Assembly (NCBI GenBank): GCA_036653715.1
Contig: JAVVTL010000007.1
Span: 1-35,306, forward strand
Direction: 5' to 3'
From: Scatomorpha sp036653715
Lineage (GTDB): Bacteria; Bacillota; Clostridia; Oscillospirales; Oscillospiraceae
Length of the DNA stretch: 35,306 nt
Below the pieces are notes generated by a model that had not been told where the DNA came from, searched no databases, and was given only the letters and a program-made list of their open reading frames with translations. The translations under genes and the position numbers were made by a program. Below, piece by piece: positions 8,868 through 16,538 of the stretch (the stretch's first letter is position 1; each line of letters opens with the position of its first letter).

Positions 8868-9569
8868 CTACAGCTCGAAGACGGGGTGGGCGGCGTCAAG
8901 CAGGGCGGTTTCGGTGCTCGCGCCGAAAAGGCGCTCGATGGACTCGGCAAGCTCCGTCCGCGCGGCGAGGACTCTGTCGAGGTTCAGGGTGGTGAAGCCG
9001 TCGATGGGAAAGAGCAGGTCGTGGGTGTCGGCGTCTATCTTGCCAAGCTCGCTCTGACGCCAGGTCCAGCGGCGGGTGCGCACCTGCGCGTCCGAGACGT
9101 AGATGACCTCGCCAAGCTCGGGCAGCTCTGCCTCCGTCCCGCCGAAGGGAATGAAGCTGTCGCCCTCGCGGGCGGGGCGAACCTCGAGCGCATTGGGGAT
9201 TGTGCCGAGGTCGTGCGCGCCGATGGGCAGGCGGTATTTGAGGGAGACGGCGTTGCCGAGGTCAACAATGGGGCTGATGTGCGGAAAGCCCTTGCCCTTG
9301 GAGATGCGCGTCAGCAGCGCCTCAATGGAGCACATGTATTTGTTGGGGTTTATGCCGAGCGCGATAAAGGCGTTGCGATAGGGGATTATCTCGGGCGAGA
9401 GCTTGACGCGCACGTCGCGCAGCGCCGTCTCGCAGAGGGCAATGCTCTCGGCGAGCATCGCCTCAATCTCCGGGCGGGGGAGGCTGTTGTTGACTCCGCG
9501 CACGGCGACGGCGCCAAAGCAGGCGTCGGGCAGGGCGGCAAAGACCTCTTGCGAAATTTCAAATCTCAT
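8868..9569 (-). CDS. Stand-alone B3/4 domain protein (putative tRNA-editing type)
   Basis: The 233-residue product matches the B3/B4 domain found in the beta subunit of phenylalanyl-tRNA synthetase, where it hydrolyses mischarged Tyr-tRNA(Phe). The family pattern is clear between about residues 58 and 135: SPEIIPYRNAFIALGINP, then KYMCSIEALLTRISKGKG, then PHISPIVDLGNAVSLKYRLP and GAHDL. Solo B3/4 proteins occur widely in bacteria; their role is not well established, though trans-editing of mischarged tRNA is the usual suggestion. The start is firm: AGGAGG lies 7 bases before the ATG and the gene begins 12 bases after the rpoD stop, so it is the last gene of the dgt-dnaG-rpoD unit. Nothing in the sequence identifies the tRNA or amino acid. 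Confidence 0.82.
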   Translation of the reverse strand: MRFEISQEVFAALPDACFGAVAVRGVNNSLPRPEIEAMLAESIALCETALRDVRVKLSPEIIPYRNAFIALGINPNKYMCSIEALLTRISKGKGFPHISPIVDLGNAVSLKYRLPIGAHDLGTIPNALEVRPAREGDSFIPFGGTEAELPELGEVIYVSDAQVRTRRWTWRQSELGKIDADTHDLLFPIDGFTTLNLDRVLAARTELAESIERLFGASTETALLDAAHPVFEL

Positions 9570-9581
9570 GTCGGTACCTCC

Positions 9582-10760
9582 TCAACTCAAGAAATCGCGC
9601 AGCTTTTTCGAGCGGCTCGGATGGCGGAGCTTGCGCAGCGCCTTGGCCTCTATCTGGCGTATGCGCTCGCGGGTGACGTTGAATTCCTTGCCGACCTCCT
9701 CGAGTGTTCTTGTGCGGCCGTCAAGTATGCCGAAGCGCAGCTCGAGGACTTTTTTCTCGCGGGGGGTAAGGGTGTCGAGCACGGTCATGAGCTGTTCCTT
9801 GAGGAGTGAGAAGCTTGCCGCCTCGGACGGCTCGGAGGCGTCCTCGTCGGGGATGAAGTCGCCAAGGTGGGAGTCCTCTTCCTCGCCTATTGGGGTCTCG
9901 AGGCTCACGGGCTCCTGCGCGATTTTGAGGATGTCGCGCACTTTTTCGACGGCCATGCCCATCTCATCGGCAATTTCCTCGGCGGAGGGGTCGTGACCCA
10001 GCTCCTGAAGAAGCTGGCGGGAGACGCGAATGACTTTATTTATGGTTTCAACCATGTGGACGGGTATGCGGATGGTTCTCGCCTGGTCCGCGATGGCGCG
10101 GGTGATGGCCTGACGTATCCACCAGGTGGCGTAGGTGGAAAATTTGTAGCCCTTGGCGTAGTCGAATTTATCCACGGCCTTGATAAGCCCGAGGTTGCCC
10201 TCCTGAATGAGGTCCAAAAAGAGCATGCCGCGCCCGACGTAGCGCTTGGCTATGGAGACGACGAGACGGAGGTTTGCCTCCGCCATGCGGCGCTTTGCGT
10301 CCTCGTTGCCCTCGGCCATGAGCTTTGCCAAATCCTGCTCCTCCTCGGGTGTGAGAAGGGGAACCTTGCCGATTTCCTTGAGGTACATGCGCACGGGGTC
10401 ATCGGTGGAGAAGTTGTCGATGAGCTTTTGCGCCTCGCTGATTTCCTCCTCGGCGGCCTCCTCAATCTCCTCAAGCTCCTTGAGGGCGGGGAGCATGTCG
10501 TCGTCGAGCGGGGGGAGAACGTCATCGCTCGCGGCGTCGATGCCGAGGTTCGCGAGCTTGTCGTAGAATTTGTCCAGCTCGTCCGGCTCAAGGTTCAGCT
10601 CGTCAAGAGCCTCAATCTCGCCCGCAGTGAGCTTGCCGGCCTTTTTGCCCTTTTCAAGCAGCTCGTTCAGCTTTTCCTCCGTGGTTTTTTCGGGGGCGGC
10701 ATTCTCGGCGGCGTGCTCCGCGACTGCCTCAGCGGTGTTGTTGCTTTTAGTTTTTTCCAT
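9582..10760 (-). CDS. rpoD: RNA polymerase primary sigma factor (sigma-A/RpoD)
   Basis: Housekeeping sigma factor directing RNA polymerase to -35/-10 promoters. I place the start at ATG 10760, giving 392 residues beginning MEKTKSNNTAEAV; upstream in-frame sequence is Arg/Pro-rich nonsense overlapping dnaG. Region 1.1 covers about 25-75, an acidic linker about 75-115, region 1.2 begins at DDPVRMYLKEIGKVPLL, region 2 contains LRLVVSIAKRYVGRGMLFLD, IQEGNLGLIKAVDKFDY and STYATWWIRQAI, and region 4.2 ends with RERIRQIEAKALRKLRHPSR. The length fits Gram-positive RpoD without the large non-conserved insert of enterobacteria. The start is 2 bases after the dnaG stop, with GGTGG inside the end of dnaG, so the two are coupled. 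Confidence 0.97.
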   Translation of the reverse strand: MEKTKSNNTAEAVAEHAAENAAPEKTTEEKLNELLEKGKKAGKLTAGEIEALDELNLEPDELDKFYDKLANLGIDAASDDVLPPLDDDMLPALKELEEIEEAAEEEISEAQKLIDNFSTDDPVRMYLKEIGKVPLLTPEEEQDLAKLMAEGNEDAKRRMAEANLRLVVSIAKRYVGRGMLFLDLIQEGNLGLIKAVDKFDYAKGYKFSTYATWWIRQAITRAIADQARTIRIPVHMVETINKVIRVSRQLLQELGHDPSAEEIADEMGMAVEKVRDILKIAQEPVSLETPIGEEEDSHLGDFIPDEDASEPSEAASFSLLKEQLMTVLDTLTPREKKVLELRFGILDGRTRTLEEVGKEFNVTRERIRQIEAKALRKLRHPSRSKKLRDFLS

Positions 10761-10762
10761 CT

Positions 10763-12508
10763 TTATCCACCAAATCCTTTTTTCTCTTTTAGTCTGCGCT
10801 GTACCGCCAGAAGATCCGCGTCTGAGCCGCCGTCGGGGCGGTTTTCGGACTTCATTATATCTATGTAGTCGGAGAGCGCCTTTTTCCCGTTTGCGGAGGA
10901 CTCCGGCTTTTGCAGAATGTCGGTGAGGAGGGCGGCCTCCTCTTGGGTGAGCGCCTCGCCCATGGCGGCGAGGGAGGGGGGCGCGCCGTCCTCTATGCGG
11001 CGGCGCAGAATGTCGAACATTTTCCAAAGTGCGGGTGAGGAAAAATCCTGTTCCTCCGGCCCGTCCCGCCCGCGAAAAAGCGCGGGGTCGAGATAGAGGA
11101 GACGGATAACGCCTTCCTCCGCCGAGGCAGAGCGGGAGTTTTTGTATTGGAGCGACTTCGCCTTGGGCTGGGCGGCGCGAGCGGGGCGGAAAAGCTCGCG
11201 CTCCTGAGTTTTTTGGGCGGCGGCGACTTTTCTCTTCCGCCGTCTTGTGACCTCCGAGGCGACAACCTCGGGCTGGACGCCCGCCATGGACGCCACGCGC
11301 ATGGAGTATACCTCCCGCTCCACCGCGCCGGGGAGCAGGGCGACGAGGTCTGTCGCGTCCCGCAGGAAAGCGACCTTGTCGGTGTCGGAGGCGAGGTCGT
11401 ATTTGGAGGTCACGGCGCGGAGGCGGTATTCGATTTGGTTCTCCGAGCCGTCGAGGAGGTTGCGGAACGCATCCGCGCCCTTGAGCTTAATGAATTCGTC
11501 GGGGTCCTTCGCGCCCTGAACGGTGAGTACGCGGACGCGCAGCTCGAGCTTTTCGAGGAGGGTTATCGCGCGCTGGGCGGCTTTTTTGCCCGCCTCGTCG
11601 GCGTCGTAGGAGATGACGATATCGCTCGTGTAGCGGGAGAGCAGCCGCGCCTGCTCGGGCGTGAGGGAGGTGCCGAGCGAGGCGACGGCGGAGTCAAACC
11701 CCGCCTGATGGAGCGTGAGCACGTCTATATTGCCCTCAACGAGGATAATGTATCCGTTTTTGGACTTTTTAGCCAGATTGAGGCCAAAAAGGTTATGGCT
11801 TTTGCTAAAAACGGCGGTTTCGGGGCTGTTCATGTATTTCGGCTCAACATCGCCCAAGGCTCTGCCCGAGAAGCCTATGACGTTCCCGCGCACATCTATG
11901 ACAGGGAACATGAGGCGGCTGCGGAAGGTGTCGTATACGCCGCCGTTTTTGCCCTGCCGCACGAGGCCGCCCTCGGCAAGCTCGCGCTCGGAGTAGCCCT
12001 TGGCCTTCATGGCGATTGTGAGCGAATCCCAGGTGTCGGGCGCAAAGCCGATGCCGAAGCTTGTCGCCACGGCGCTTCCGATGCCGCGGCGCGAGACATA
12101 GGCGCGCGCGTCCGCGCCCTCCGGCGTGCCGAGGCGCTCGTGGAAAAATCGCGCGGCGTCGCGGTTCAGGTTATAGAGCCTGTCCCGCTTGGGTCGGCCG
12201 GGGTCGTCCTCCCGCTCGGGCATACGCAGTCCCGCGCGCTTGGCAAGAAACTCCACGGCGTCCGGGAAGGAGAGATTTTCGATTTCCATGATGAAGTTTA
12301 TGACGCTGCCGCCCTTGCCGCAGCCGAAGCAGTGGTATATCTGCTTGGAGGGGGAGACGGAGAAGGAAGGGGTCTTTTCGCTGTGGAAGGGGCAAAGCCC
12401 GAACAGATTTGCGCCGCTCCGCTTTGTGAGCTTCACATAGCCGGAGACAACGTCCTCAATATCGTTTTTCTCCGCCAGCTCCTGAAGAAAGCTCTCGGAA
12501 AACGCCAT
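10763..12508 (-). CDS. dnaG: DNA primase DnaG
   Basis: Makes RNA primers at the replication fork. The 581-residue product has an N-terminal zinc-binding domain (C39, H42, C60, C63), the catalytic core with the YLNxRG-type GFAPDTWDSL region, and a TOPRIM fold: VEGNIDVLTLHQAG (glutamate motif) and ISYDADEAGKKAA (DxD motif). Most DnaG proteins read VEGYMDV at the first site, so N-I is a mild variant. The C-terminal helicase-interaction domain is present but poorly conserved, as usual. It is transcribed after dgt (33-base gap) and is followed by rpoD 2 bases later, the classical macromolecular-synthesis arrangement of Gram-positives. Confidence 0.97.
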   Translation of the reverse strand: MAFSESFLQELAEKNDIEDVVSGYVKLTKRSGANLFGLCPFHSEKTPSFSVSPSKQIYHCFGCGKGGSVINFIMEIENLSFPDAVEFLAKRAGLRMPEREDDPGRPKRDRLYNLNRDAARFFHERLGTPEGADARAYVSRRGIGSAVATSFGIGFAPDTWDSLTIAMKAKGYSERELAEGGLVRQGKNGGVYDTFRSRLMFPVIDVRGNVIGFSGRALGDVEPKYMNSPETAVFSKSHNLFGLNLAKKSKNGYIILVEGNIDVLTLHQAGFDSAVASLGTSLTPEQARLLSRYTSDIVISYDADEAGKKAAQRAITLLEKLELRVRVLTVQGAKDPDEFIKLKGADAFRNLLDGSENQIEYRLRAVTSKYDLASDTDKVAFLRDATDLVALLPGAVEREVYSMRVASMAGVQPEVVASEVTRRRKRKVAAAQKTQERELFRPARAAQPKAKSLQYKNSRSASAEEGVIRLLYLDPALFRGRDGPEEQDFSSPALWKMFDILRRRIEDGAPPSLAAMGEALTQEEAALLTDILQKPESSANGKKALSDYIDIMKSENRPDGGSDADLLAVQRRLKEKKGFGG

Positions 12509-12541
12509 GCCTGCTCACCTCGTTCCTCTTGTAAAATGGGT

Positions 12542-13546
12542 TTATTTTACCGCCCACGCGGCGGGGATGAAGATATCGCCATAGGTCTCCATGGCAAAGC
12601 TGTCGGTCATGCCGGAGACGTAGTCCGTGACGGCGCGCTCCAGCCCGTCCTCCTCCGCGATGGCGCGGAAATCGTCGGGCAGCTTATAGGGGTGGTTGAC
12701 ATAATGTTTCCAAATACCGCGCAGGATATTCTCGACCTTGCTCTCCTCGCCTTTGGCGACGGGGTTTTTGTAGACGCTGTCGGTCATGAAGCGGGTAAAT
12801 TCCGCGACCGCCTCGGAAATATGGGGAGACATGGCGAGGTGTCCGCCGCCGCTTGCGGCAATGACGTCGCCGACGATGGTGTTGATGCGCTCGCTGTTGC
12901 GGGAGCCGATGCGCTCGCGGACAACAGACGGCTCGTCCCCCGGGAGAATAATGCCGGCGCGCTCGGCGTCGTCAAGGTCATGGTTTATGTAGGCGATGCG
13001 GTCGGAGAGGCGAACGACCTCCGCTTCCATCGTGCCGACGGGGACGCCGGTGGTGTGGTTGAGGATGCCGACGCGCGTCTCGAGGCAGAGGTTAAGCCCG
13101 CGCCCGTCGCGCTCAAGTCGGTCAACGACACGCAGGGACTGCTCGTAGTGGCGAAAGCCGCCGGGAAAAATGGCGTTTAGCGCCCGCTCTCCGGCGTGGC
13201 CGAAGGGGGTATGGCCGAGGTCGTGGCCGAGGGAAATCGCCTCTGTCAGGTCCTCGTTCAGCATGAGTGCGCGGGAGATTGTGCGGGCAATCCGCGCGAC
13301 CTCGAGCGTGTGGGTGAGGCGGGTGCGGTAGTGGTCGCCCTCGGGCTGGAGGAAAACCTGCGTCTTGTGCTTCAGGCGGCGAAAGGACTTGCAGTGGGTG
13401 ATGCGGTCAACGTCCCGCTGGAAGCAGGTGCGAATGTCGCACTGCGGCTCGGGCGTCTGCCGCCCGGCGCAGGCGCTTGCGAAGGTGCCGTATTCTCCGA
13501 TTATGTATTTCTCCGCTTCCTCGCGAAGCTCTCTCGGACAGCTCAT
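12542..13546 (-). CDS. dgt: dGTP triphosphohydrolase-like HD-domain protein
   Basis: Hydrolyses dNTPs, typically dGTP to deoxyguanosine and triphosphate, shaping the nucleotide pool. The 334-residue product is the short (type 2-like) form common in Firmicutes. The metal-binding HD signature is visible: H79 in RLTHTLEVARIAR, H108-D109 in SLGHDLGHTPFGHAGE, and a later conserved Asp in the DRIAYINHDLDD segment. The N-terminal RDVDRITHCKSFRRLKHKTQVF stretch is also typical. The start has GGGGAG 7 bases upstream. The gene leads into dnaG (33 bases) and rpoD, so dNTP turnover, priming and transcription are co-expressed. A stable hairpin lies in its 5' region. Confidence 0.92.
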   Translation of the reverse strand: MSCPRELREEAEKYIIGEYGTFASACAGRQTPEPQCDIRTCFQRDVDRITHCKSFRRLKHKTQVFLQPEGDHYRTRLTHTLEVARIARTISRALMLNEDLTEAISLGHDLGHTPFGHAGERALNAIFPGGFRHYEQSLRVVDRLERDGRGLNLCLETRVGILNHTTGVPVGTMEAEVVRLSDRIAYINHDLDDAERAGIILPGDEPSVVRERIGSRNSERINTIVGDVIAASGGGHLAMSPHISEAVAEFTRFMTDSVYKNPVAKGEESKVENILRGIWKHYVNHPYKLPDDFRAIAEEDGLERAVTDYVSGMTDSFAMETYGDIFIPAAWAVK

Positions 13547-13574
13547 GCTTTCACTCCCCGGTGTGTAAGATTAA

Positions 13575-13603
13575 GGGCATCGCATACAAATGTTGCGATA
13601 CCC
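13575..13603 (-). other. Hairpin in the YigZ-dgt spacer
   Basis: On the minus strand GGGTATCGCA pairs with TGCGATGCCC (10 bp, one T-G wobble) around a 9-base loop. It lies between the YigZ stop (13671) and the dgt start (13546). Only TTAATCTTACA follows, so terminator activity would be weak. It may instead be a 5'-UTR structure of dgt. I found no convincing -35/-10 pair in this 124-base gap. Confidence 0.45.
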
Positions 13604-13670
13604 CTATATACTGCGCAAAATGTTTTAATCCTCTATTTTCCCCGGAAATATTTTTTTCTCCGTCCAAGCC

Positions 13671-14300
13671 TCAGCTCGCGGGGCCGGGTTTGAAGACGCG
13701 GGCCGTCTCCCGACAGCTTGCGCCGCCGGCGGTGGCGTCGGCAAGCCTCGGCGGGAAAGCGTCGGACGTCTCTGCGGGGATGCGGGCGGTGACGCAGACC
13801 TCCGCCGCGAAGGACGCCTCGGTATCAAGTGCGCCGAAATCGTCCAACAGTCGCCTGACGCGCTCGTACTGCGGGTAGGCGCAGAGGATGCTTAGGACGC
13901 TCCATTGCGTCATCCTGGCGACGCCGGCGGCGGCGAGCGCCATGGACGCGGCCTTGGAATAGGCGCGCACAAGCCCGCCGGCGCCAAGGAGTATCCCGCC
14001 GAAATAGCGCGTAACGACACAGCAGACGTCGAAGACCTCCGCGCTTTTCAGGACGTTCAGCGTGGGCAGGCCGGAGGTGCCGCCCGGCTCGCCGTCGTCC
14101 GAAAAGCGCAGGCCGCCGTCGCGCAGGAAATACGCCCAGACGTTATGCGTGGCGTCGGGGTGCTTTTTGCGGATGCTGTCAACAAAGGCCATGGCCTCGG
14201 ACGCGGAGGCGGCGGGGGAGATTTGGCCTATAAAGCGCGATTTTTTCTCCGTGTGCTCCGCCTCGCCGCAGCCTGCGGGGATGAGATATGCGTCGCTCAT
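13671..14300 (-). CDS. yigZ: YigZ/IMPACT family protein
   Basis: The 209-residue product belongs to the YigZ/IMPACT family, conserved from bacteria to eukaryotes; the bacterial members have been linked to translation but the biochemical function is not settled. The typical pattern is present: EHTEKKSRFIGQISP near the N-terminus, HPDATHNVWAYFLR, FSDDGEPGGTSGLPTLNVLK, and TRYFGGILLGAGGLVRAYS. The C-terminal EF-G-IV-like domain follows. The start is ATG 14300, which overlaps the stop of the upstream acetyltransferase by 4 bases (ATGA). A longer upstream reading is Arg-rich antisense-type sequence and was not used. It is probably the last gene of the hflX-GNAT-yigZ unit. Confidence 0.92.
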   Translation of the reverse strand: MSDAYLIPAGCGEAEHTEKKSRFIGQISPAASASEAMAFVDSIRKKHPDATHNVWAYFLRDGGLRFSDDGEPGGTSGLPTLNVLKSAEVFDVCCVVTRYFGGILLGAGGLVRAYSKAASMALAAAGVARMTQWSVLSILCAYPQYERVRRLLDDFGALDTEASFAAEVCVTARIPAETSDAFPPRLADATAGGASCRETARVFKPGPAS

Positions 14301-14824
14301 GCCGACCAAGCCTCCCTGCTTATGCTGTAGAAGCTTGCGCCGCGAACTTCGCCGAGCAGGGGGACCTCCTCCTCGGTGTCGAAGGCAAAGCGGAAGCCGC
14401 ATTTTTCGATGACTCTTTTGGATTTGACGTTGCCCTCGTAGTGGGAGCACCAGACGCGCTCGGCGGAAAGTGTCATAAAGCAGTGCCGCAAAAGTGCGCG
14501 GACTGCCTCGGGTATATAGCCCATGCCCCAGAACGGCTCGGCTATCCAGTAGCCGACTTCGGGGTCATTGCAGCCCTCGAACGCGGTCGTTGTGAAGACG
14601 CCGACGCTGCCTATGGGCGTATCGTCGCCAAGGAGGGTGACGGCAAGCGTTCCCTCGCGGGAGAGAACGTCGCGGATTATGCGGAGGCTGTCTTCAACGG
14701 AGGTATGTGCGGGCCAGCCGGCGGCGGGGCCGATGTTGGGGTTTTTTGCGTATTCAAAGAGCGCTCGGGCGTCGTCCTCCCGCCAGGGGCGCAGGAGGAG
14801 GCGCTCAGTCCTTATCGTCTTCAT
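14297..14824 (-). CDS. GNAT N-acetyltransferase, RimJ/RimL type
   Basis: The product (175 residues from ATG 14824) fits the RimJ/RimL-like branch of acetyl-CoA dependent N-acetyltransferases: TERLLLRPWREDDARALFEYA at the start, then GDDTPIGSVGVF, the PEVGYWIAEPFWGMGYIPEAV acetyl-CoA binding region, and VIEKCGFRF near the C-terminus. These proteins acetylate N-termini of ribosomal proteins, or small molecules; the substrate is not predictable here. I prefer the ATG at 14824 (GGAG 9 bases upstream) over an in-frame ATG at 14842, because family members usually begin just before TERL. Either way it overlaps the end of hflX, and its own stop overlaps the yigZ start. Confidence 0.85.
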   Translation of the reverse strand: MKTIRTERLLLRPWREDDARALFEYAKNPNIGPAAGWPAHTSVEDSLRIIRDVLSREGTLAVTLLGDDTPIGSVGVFTTTAFEGCNDPEVGYWIAEPFWGMGYIPEAVRALLRHCFMTLSAERVWCSHYEGNVKSKRVIEKCGFRFAFDTEEEVPLLGEVRGASFYSISREAWSA

Positions 14825-16097
14825 CGCTGTCGGCTCCGGCAAATTCGCGCACGCGGCCCCAAAGCTCCGGCTTCACGACGACGTCCGCAAGGATGCAGTC
14901 GTCGGTGTATTCGGCGGAGAGGACGGCGCACTCGCGGCGCAGAAGGTCAATAAGCCCGGCCTTGTCGTAGGGCAGACGCAGGGTGACGCGGCGGCTCGTT
15001 TTGCCGAGCAGCTCGCCGAGCTTGGCTATGAGAGCGTCCTCGCCCTCGCCGGTGCGGGCGGAGATGCAGACGCTGTTCTCGCCGCGCGGCAGAGCGCCGA
15101 CGAAGACGTCGCATTTGTTGTATACGCGGATGCAGGGCTTGTCGCCCGCGCCCAGCTCGGCTATAAGCTGCTCGACTACGCCGATTTGCAGCTCGCGGTC
15201 GGGGTTTGCGACGTCGATGACGTGCAACAGCACGTCGGCGTATTGCAGCTCCTCGAGCGTGGCCTTAAAGGCCTCGACAAGATGGGTGGGCAGCTTTCGG
15301 ATGAAGCCGACGGTGTCGGAGAGCAGCACCTCGCGGGATTCGTCGATGCGGAGCCTGCGGGTGGTGGTGTCGAGGGTGTCAAAGAGACGGTTGTTGGCGG
15401 GCACCTCGGAGCCTGTGAGGGAGTTCAGAAGGCTCGACTTTCCGGCGTTGGTGTAGCCGACTATGGCGACGACGGGCATGGCGTTGCGCTCGCGCCGACG
15501 GCGTTGGACGCCGCGGACCTTGCGCACCTGCTCAAGCTCATCGCGGAGCTTTTGGATTTTGCGGCGGATGTGGCGGCGGTCGGTTTCGAGCTGGGTCTCG
15601 CCGGGGCCGCGCGTGCCGATGGGGGAGGAGCCGCCGGAGGCGGTCTGACGGGTGAGATGGGTCCACATGCCCGTCAGGCGCGGCAGGAGGTAGACGTATT
15701 GCGCCAGCTCGACCTGAAGCTGACCCTCGCGGGTCTGGGCGCGCTGGGCAAAGATATCGAGTATGAGGCCGGAGCGGTCAAGCACCTTGACGTCCAGCTC
15801 CTTGGAGAGCACGCGCATCTGCGAGGGCGACAGCTCGTTGTCGAAGACGACAAGGTCGCATTCGTTGTTCACGACAAGCTCTTTAAGCTCCTGTACCTTG
15901 CCCTCGCCGATGAAGCTGCGGGGGTCGGGCGTCTCGCGCGACTGCATGAGGGTGCCGAGCACCTCGCCGCCGGCGGTTTCGACGAGCGCTTCAAGCTCGA
16001 GCATTGAGGTTTCGTTCGAGCGCTCGGATTCGTCCATGCAGGCGGCGGAGAGGCCGGCGAGAATGGCGCGTTCCTTTTTGGTGATGGTATCGTTAAT
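14805..16097 (-). CDS. hflX: GTPase HflX, with apparent ATT start codon
   Basis: HflX binds the ribosome and can split stalled or hibernating 70S ribosomes. The reading frame has the N-terminal nucleotide-binding-like domain (ERAILAGL, GTLMQSRETPDPRSFIGEGK, VVFDNELSPSQMR, DRSGLILDIFAQRA), the family signature GTRGPGETQLETDRR, and a G domain with G1 GYTNAGKS (about 214-221), G3 DTVGFIRKLPTH and G4 NKCD. No in-frame ATG, GTG or TTG lies at the expected place. A GTG at 16199 falls in the rpmE terminator stem, and the first ATG (16037) would remove conserved residues and lacks a ribosome site. ATT at 16097 has AAAGGA 9 bases upstream and gives 430 residues of normal layout. The start is therefore inferred; the identity is sure. 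Confidence 0.93.
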   Translation of the reverse strand: MNDTITKKERAILAGLSAACMDESERSNETSMLELEALVETAGGEVLGTLMQSRETPDPRSFIGEGKVQELKELVVNNECDLVVFDNELSPSQMRVLSKELDVKVLDRSGLILDIFAQRAQTREGQLQVELAQYVYLLPRLTGMWTHLTRQTASGGSSPIGTRGPGETQLETDRRHIRRKIQKLRDELEQVRKVRGVQRRRRERNAMPVVAIVGYTNAGKSSLLNSLTGSEVPANNRLFDTLDTTTRRLRIDESREVLLSDTVGFIRKLPTHLVEAFKATLEELQYADVLLHVIDVANPDRELQIGVVEQLIAELGAGDKPCIRVYNKCDVFVGALPRGENSVCISARTGEGEDALIAKLGELLGKTSRRVTLRLPYDKAGLIDLLRRECAVLSAEYTDDCILADVVVKPELWGRVREFAGADSDEDDKD

Positions 16098-16163
16098 AAA
16101 AATCAGTCCTTTATTGTCGGCTTTTTTCGGAATGTGTCCGAAAAGCGGGGCGAAAGCGGGTAT

Positions 16164-16199
16164 AAAAGTGCCGCCACGCAGAAAAGTGCGTGGCGGCAC
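16164..16199 (-). terminator. Intrinsic terminator of rpmE
   Basis: A 13-bp perfect GC-rich stem (16168-16180 with 16187-16199), 6-base loop, followed on the minus strand by TTTTATA. It lies 11 bases after the rpmE stop and about 70 bases before the hflX start. Confidence 0.93.
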
Positions 16200-16210
16200 G
16201 GTAAGGCCAA

Positions 16211-16411
16211 TTACTGGATGCCGTACTTCTTGTTGAACTTGTCGACGCGACCGCTGGTGTCAATCAGCTTCTGCTTGCCGGTATAGAACGGGTGGCACTT
16301 GGAGCAGATTTCCACGGAGATGTTTTCTTTCGTGGAGCCGGTCTCGATGACATTTCCGCAAGCGCACTTTATAGTGGTCTTGTAGTATGTGGGATGGATG
16401 CCTTCCTTCAT
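16211..16411 (-). CDS. rpmE: Ribosomal protein L31 (bL31, zinc-binding type)
   Basis: Small protein of the large ribosomal subunit at the subunit interface. The start is ATG 16411 (66 residues, MKEGIHPTYY), preceded by GAGGTG; an in-frame extension upstream is not L31-like. Four cysteines (C16, C18, C36, C39) form the metal site of the zinc-binding (C+) form; the sequence CHPFYTGKQKLIDTSGRVDKF is diagnostic. It is a single-gene unit with its own promoter (16483-16511) and terminator (16164-16199), between addA and hflX. Confidence 0.97.
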   Translation of the reverse strand: MKEGIHPTYYKTTIKCACGNVIETGSTKENISVEICSKCHPFYTGKQKLIDTSGRVDKFNKKYGIQ

Positions 16412-16482
16412 GTCTTTCACCTCATAATATGGCTGTCTTGAGTATGTCGAAGTAAAGGACATCGTTACAAGACGCACCGTGA

Positions 16483-16511
16483 ATTTTAGCACAGCATGCC
16501 CGGCTTTGCAA
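16483..16511 (-). promoter_or_regulatory. Sigma-A type promoter of rpmE
   Basis: Minus strand -35 TTGCAA (16511-16506), 17-base spacer, -10 TAAAAT (16488-16483), with TGC immediately before the -10 box. Transcription would start about 65 bases upstream of the rpmE ATG. Confidence 0.75.
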
Positions 16512-16538
16512 GGGTTATTTCAGAAAAATAAAGGAAAA

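Noticed and set aside
10761..11027. N-terminal extension of RpoD from 11027
   Set aside because: Arg/Pro-rich sequence overlapping dnaG in another frame; the ATG at 10760 has a ribosome site and gives a normal sigma-A N-terminus.
11147..13180. 677-codon plus-strand open frame opposite dnaG and dgt
   Set aside because: It crosses two well-identified genes on the other strand and has low-complexity Gly/Ala/Val/Asp composition typical of antisense frames.
16098..16199. N-terminal extension of HflX from GTG at 16199
   Set aside because: The extension is encoded by the rpmE terminator stem-loop and its GTG has no ribosome site; the peptide has no similarity to HflX N-termini that I recognise.
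16412..16492. Longer L31 reading from 16492
   Set aside because: The extension runs through the predicted rpmE promoter and is not L31-like; ATG 16411 with GAGGTG gives the normal 66-residue protein.
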